This document shows, one piece after another, positions 62,259 to 64,000 of a stretch of DNA of 64,000 nt. Under the pieces are notes generated by a model. The model was not told where the DNA came from, made no database searches, and worked only from the letters and a program-made list of their open reading frames with translations. How positions within the stretch are numbered: the first letter of the stretch is position 1; each line of letters opens with the position of its first letter. This stretch comes from Circinella umbellata (lineage: Eukaryota > Mucoromycota > Mucoromycetes > Mucorales > Lichtheimiaceae): assembly GCA_025093555.1 (NCBI GenBank), contig JAIWNF010000005.1, positions 806,001-870,000 of the forward strand, in the 5' to 3' direction. The position numbers and the translations under genes are program-made.

Positions 62259-62988
62259 TTAGTAAATAAAAACAATATTATTCCTTCATTTTATTATTAT
62301 ACACATAACATAACATAACTTGAAATATCATTCACATATACAATATTTACTGCTTTAATTTTTTATTTCTGCATATAAAATATGATTTTAAAACGGGTCT
62401 ATAATTATTTTGATGTACGTATCATAAAACTGTTTATCCTTTCGATTGTTCATCCAGCCCATCCTACATTTTTCCCTCACCTCTGATAAACCTGCAAAGT
62501 TCATATATTATATACTTATCATGACACCTACTATTCTCACAGTGTTAATGATGCTCTTGTGTGATTCATCGTCACCAACCAAAATACGCTTTTCAGTTAA
62601 CATTTTTACAAAGAGTAACTTAATTTAAGTAAAAACTACACCATTATACTATAGGCACATTGTTAATTGAGGCATTATAGGTAGTTTTTGTACATTTAAT
62701 AAAGAGAGTAATTTTACACTATTTAAATAGCAAAAATAAAGAAAAAGAGTACATACTATGTTCTATTTTCCTTTTGGAAGAAGATTTATAAGAGGTCGAT
62801 GTTCATATTATCGGGTTACAATGCTAAAAAAGGAGCTAAAAACTATATTAGGCTATACATGCATACGTACAACTTAGAAAACAAAAGATATTTTATATAA
62901 GACAGAGTAAAAGGTATATAGATTGGCCGGCAATAGTAAGAAATTTTAAGATAGGAATGAAAGAAAGATTACGAGAATGATGATGGAT
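62259..62988. other. convergent intergenic region between paralogues
   Basis: About 730 bp between the stops of two related F-box/LRR genes. AT-rich, with no coding sequence or RNA recognised. Confidence 0.5.
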
Positions 62989-64000
62989 TTATTGAACAAG
63001 CATCGTGTAGTTAGCTTGATTTAATTCGAAGATAACATCCTTGATTTTACGCCGTGCATAAATTGCTGATCCTTGGTGAACATTATAACAGTTCTTAATA
63101 GTCAAGCTCTCAATAGTTGCTCGATCATCCTTTTTACTGCTCATGCCATTTACCAATTCAGTAATACCATGATCCGTTAGCAACGATAGCTGCTCCAAGG
63201 TAATGTTTTTCAAACTGCTGATTTTGCTTAGAGCAATTACTGTATCATCGCGTACTGTATGTAATCGCATCAATCGGATCGATGACAGATTTGATGTACT
63301 ACTATTAACACACAATGCCTTGATAAGACTATACACCCCTTCAGAAGATATACCTTTAACATCGTCCAATGTAAGACTTGTTAATGATGTAATGTTAGCA
63401 ATATTATTTAATACAGAGTCCGGCATATCAAAACACATTCGTAATTCCAAAGCATGAAGTGAGCAGGTCTTGTTGGGTGTGTTACATAAAGTGCTATAAT
63501 GATTAAACAGTCGCATCAAGTTGGTGCCGTCCACAGGTGCTCGTGCAAATAATTGAAATCGTTTTAGTGCAGGTAACTCTATCAGGGTATCGACAAGTGC
63601 TGTATAGTCCATCACATCAATCATGCAAAGATGGGTTAGCGTATGTGATTTATAGATAGAGTGTAAAAATAAAGGTTGAAGCCCGGATGTTTCACGCAAT
63701 GATAATGATTTGATCTTACGGAAACGAAGAGCAGCGTGAGCAGCACTCAAGGTAGGAACATCACCTGATCCATCCAAATAAAGATAGACTGTTTCTAATG
63801 TTTTCATATGTTTGCTAACAAGTGGTAGAATGTTTTTAGCAGGCGTCGGTACTGAATTGTTGGTGTATATCTTGTGCATCGAGTAAGTATTGATAGATCG
63901 TTGTTGCCGTTGTTCCAATTCTGATACTGTATGCTGATAGTTGTAAGAGAATATTTTGAGAAGGGGCAATTTTTGAACAGGTCGAAAAACACAGGGTAAA
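62989..64000 (-). CDS. F-box/LRR family protein, 3' part only (runs off window)
   Basis: An open frame from the window edge to a stop at 62989, at least 336 codons, with no stop or obvious start at its upstream end. LRR units resemble the neighbour at 60.1-62.3 kb: TALVDTLIELPALKRFQL, DSVLNNIANITSLTSLTLDD, LSSIRLMRLHTVRDDTV, DHGITELVNGMSS and a matching C-terminal QGSAIYARRKIKDVIFE beside the neighbour's QETVTYVQKKIRYVEIIE. It is thus a paralogue in convergent orientation. The N-terminal TPR and F-box would lie beyond the window. Intact so far as visible. Confidence 0.82.
   Translation of the reverse strand, partial: LPCVFRPVQKLPLLKIFSYNYQHTVSELEQRQQRSINTYSMHKIYTNNSVPTPAKNILPLVSKHMKTLETVYLYLDGSGDVPTLSAAHAALRFRKIKSLSLRETSGLQPLFLHSIYKSHTLTHLCMIDVMDYTALVDTLIELPALKRFQLFARAPVDGTNLMRLFNHYSTLCNTPNKTCSLHALELRMCFDMPDSVLNNIANITSLTSLTLDDVKGISSEGVYSLIKALCVNSSTSNLSSIRLMRLHTVRDDTVIALSKISSLKNITLEQLSLLTDHGITELVNGMSSKKDDRATIESLTIKNCYNVHQGSAIYARRKIKDVIFELNQANYTMLVQ

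Noticed and set aside
1..64000. tRNA genes or CRISPR arrays
   Set aside because: Reading for B-box GTTCRANNC with a paired A box and cloverleaf arms gave nothing convincing. Repeats found lack spacer structure and the genome is fungal. A tRNAscan run would be decisive for tRNAs.

Overview
The window is AT-rich nuclear DNA of a filamentous fungus. It has many short introns with GTAAGT-type donors, T-rich pre-acceptor tracts and poly-Asn/poly-Gln runs. Gene content points to an early-diverging fungus, most likely Mucoromycota (Mucorales-like): PEX10/PEX12, an Snt2-type chromatin reader, an Mga2/Spt23-type membrane-tethered factor, a Pho80-type cyclin, and several TPR/F-box/LRR proteins. The species cannot be fixed from the sequence. 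I rebuilt exons by hand from splice signals, reading phase and family motifs. Every spliced model except the pseudouridine synthase closes in frame.

Layout. 0-5.3 kb: a four-TM protein (-) and an arrestin-like adaptor (-). 7.3-14.1 kb: a tubulin-tyrosine-ligase-like gene (+), then PEX12 (-) and PEX10 (+) head to head, then an FAH-family hydrolase (+). 15.9-25.6 kb: an SNT2-like gene (+), a YbaK editing-domain gene (-) and SUV3 RNA helicase (-). 27.5-30.8 kb: a Rib2/Pus9-type pseudouridine synthase with an apparent frameshift, then TA-flanked inverted-repeat elements nested in one another. 30.8-42.5 kb: a large SWIM zinc-finger protein (-), a 3-ketoacyl-CoA thiolase (+) and MGA2/SPT23-like (-). 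46-54.9 kb: a PCL/Pho80-like cyclin (-), a hexose-type MFS transporter with a 5-nt microexon (+) and an OCIA-domain protein (-). 55.4-64 kb: a small orphan protein (-), gene-poor repeat-bearing DNA with a decayed F-box/LRR pseudogene, an intact TPR/F-box/LRR gene (+) and the 3' part of a paralogue (-).

Shared themes. PEX10 and PEX12 belong to the peroxisomal RING ubiquitin-ligase complex and share one 266-bp intergenic region. The thiolase (fatty-acid beta-oxidation) and the Mga2-like factor (membrane-lipid regulation in yeast) lie convergently about 25 kb away. SUV3, YbaK and the pseudouridine synthase, clustered at 21-29 kb, all concern RNA or tRNA, two of them probably mitochondrial. I saw no tRNA, rRNA or CRISPR, and no complete coding transposon. 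I did not find a clearly new multi-gene system. The strongest leads are the nested elements, the microexon, the frameshifted pseudouridine synthase, the intron inside the Mga2-like membrane anchor, the 22-bp phased repeat array, and the uncharacterised SWIM protein.
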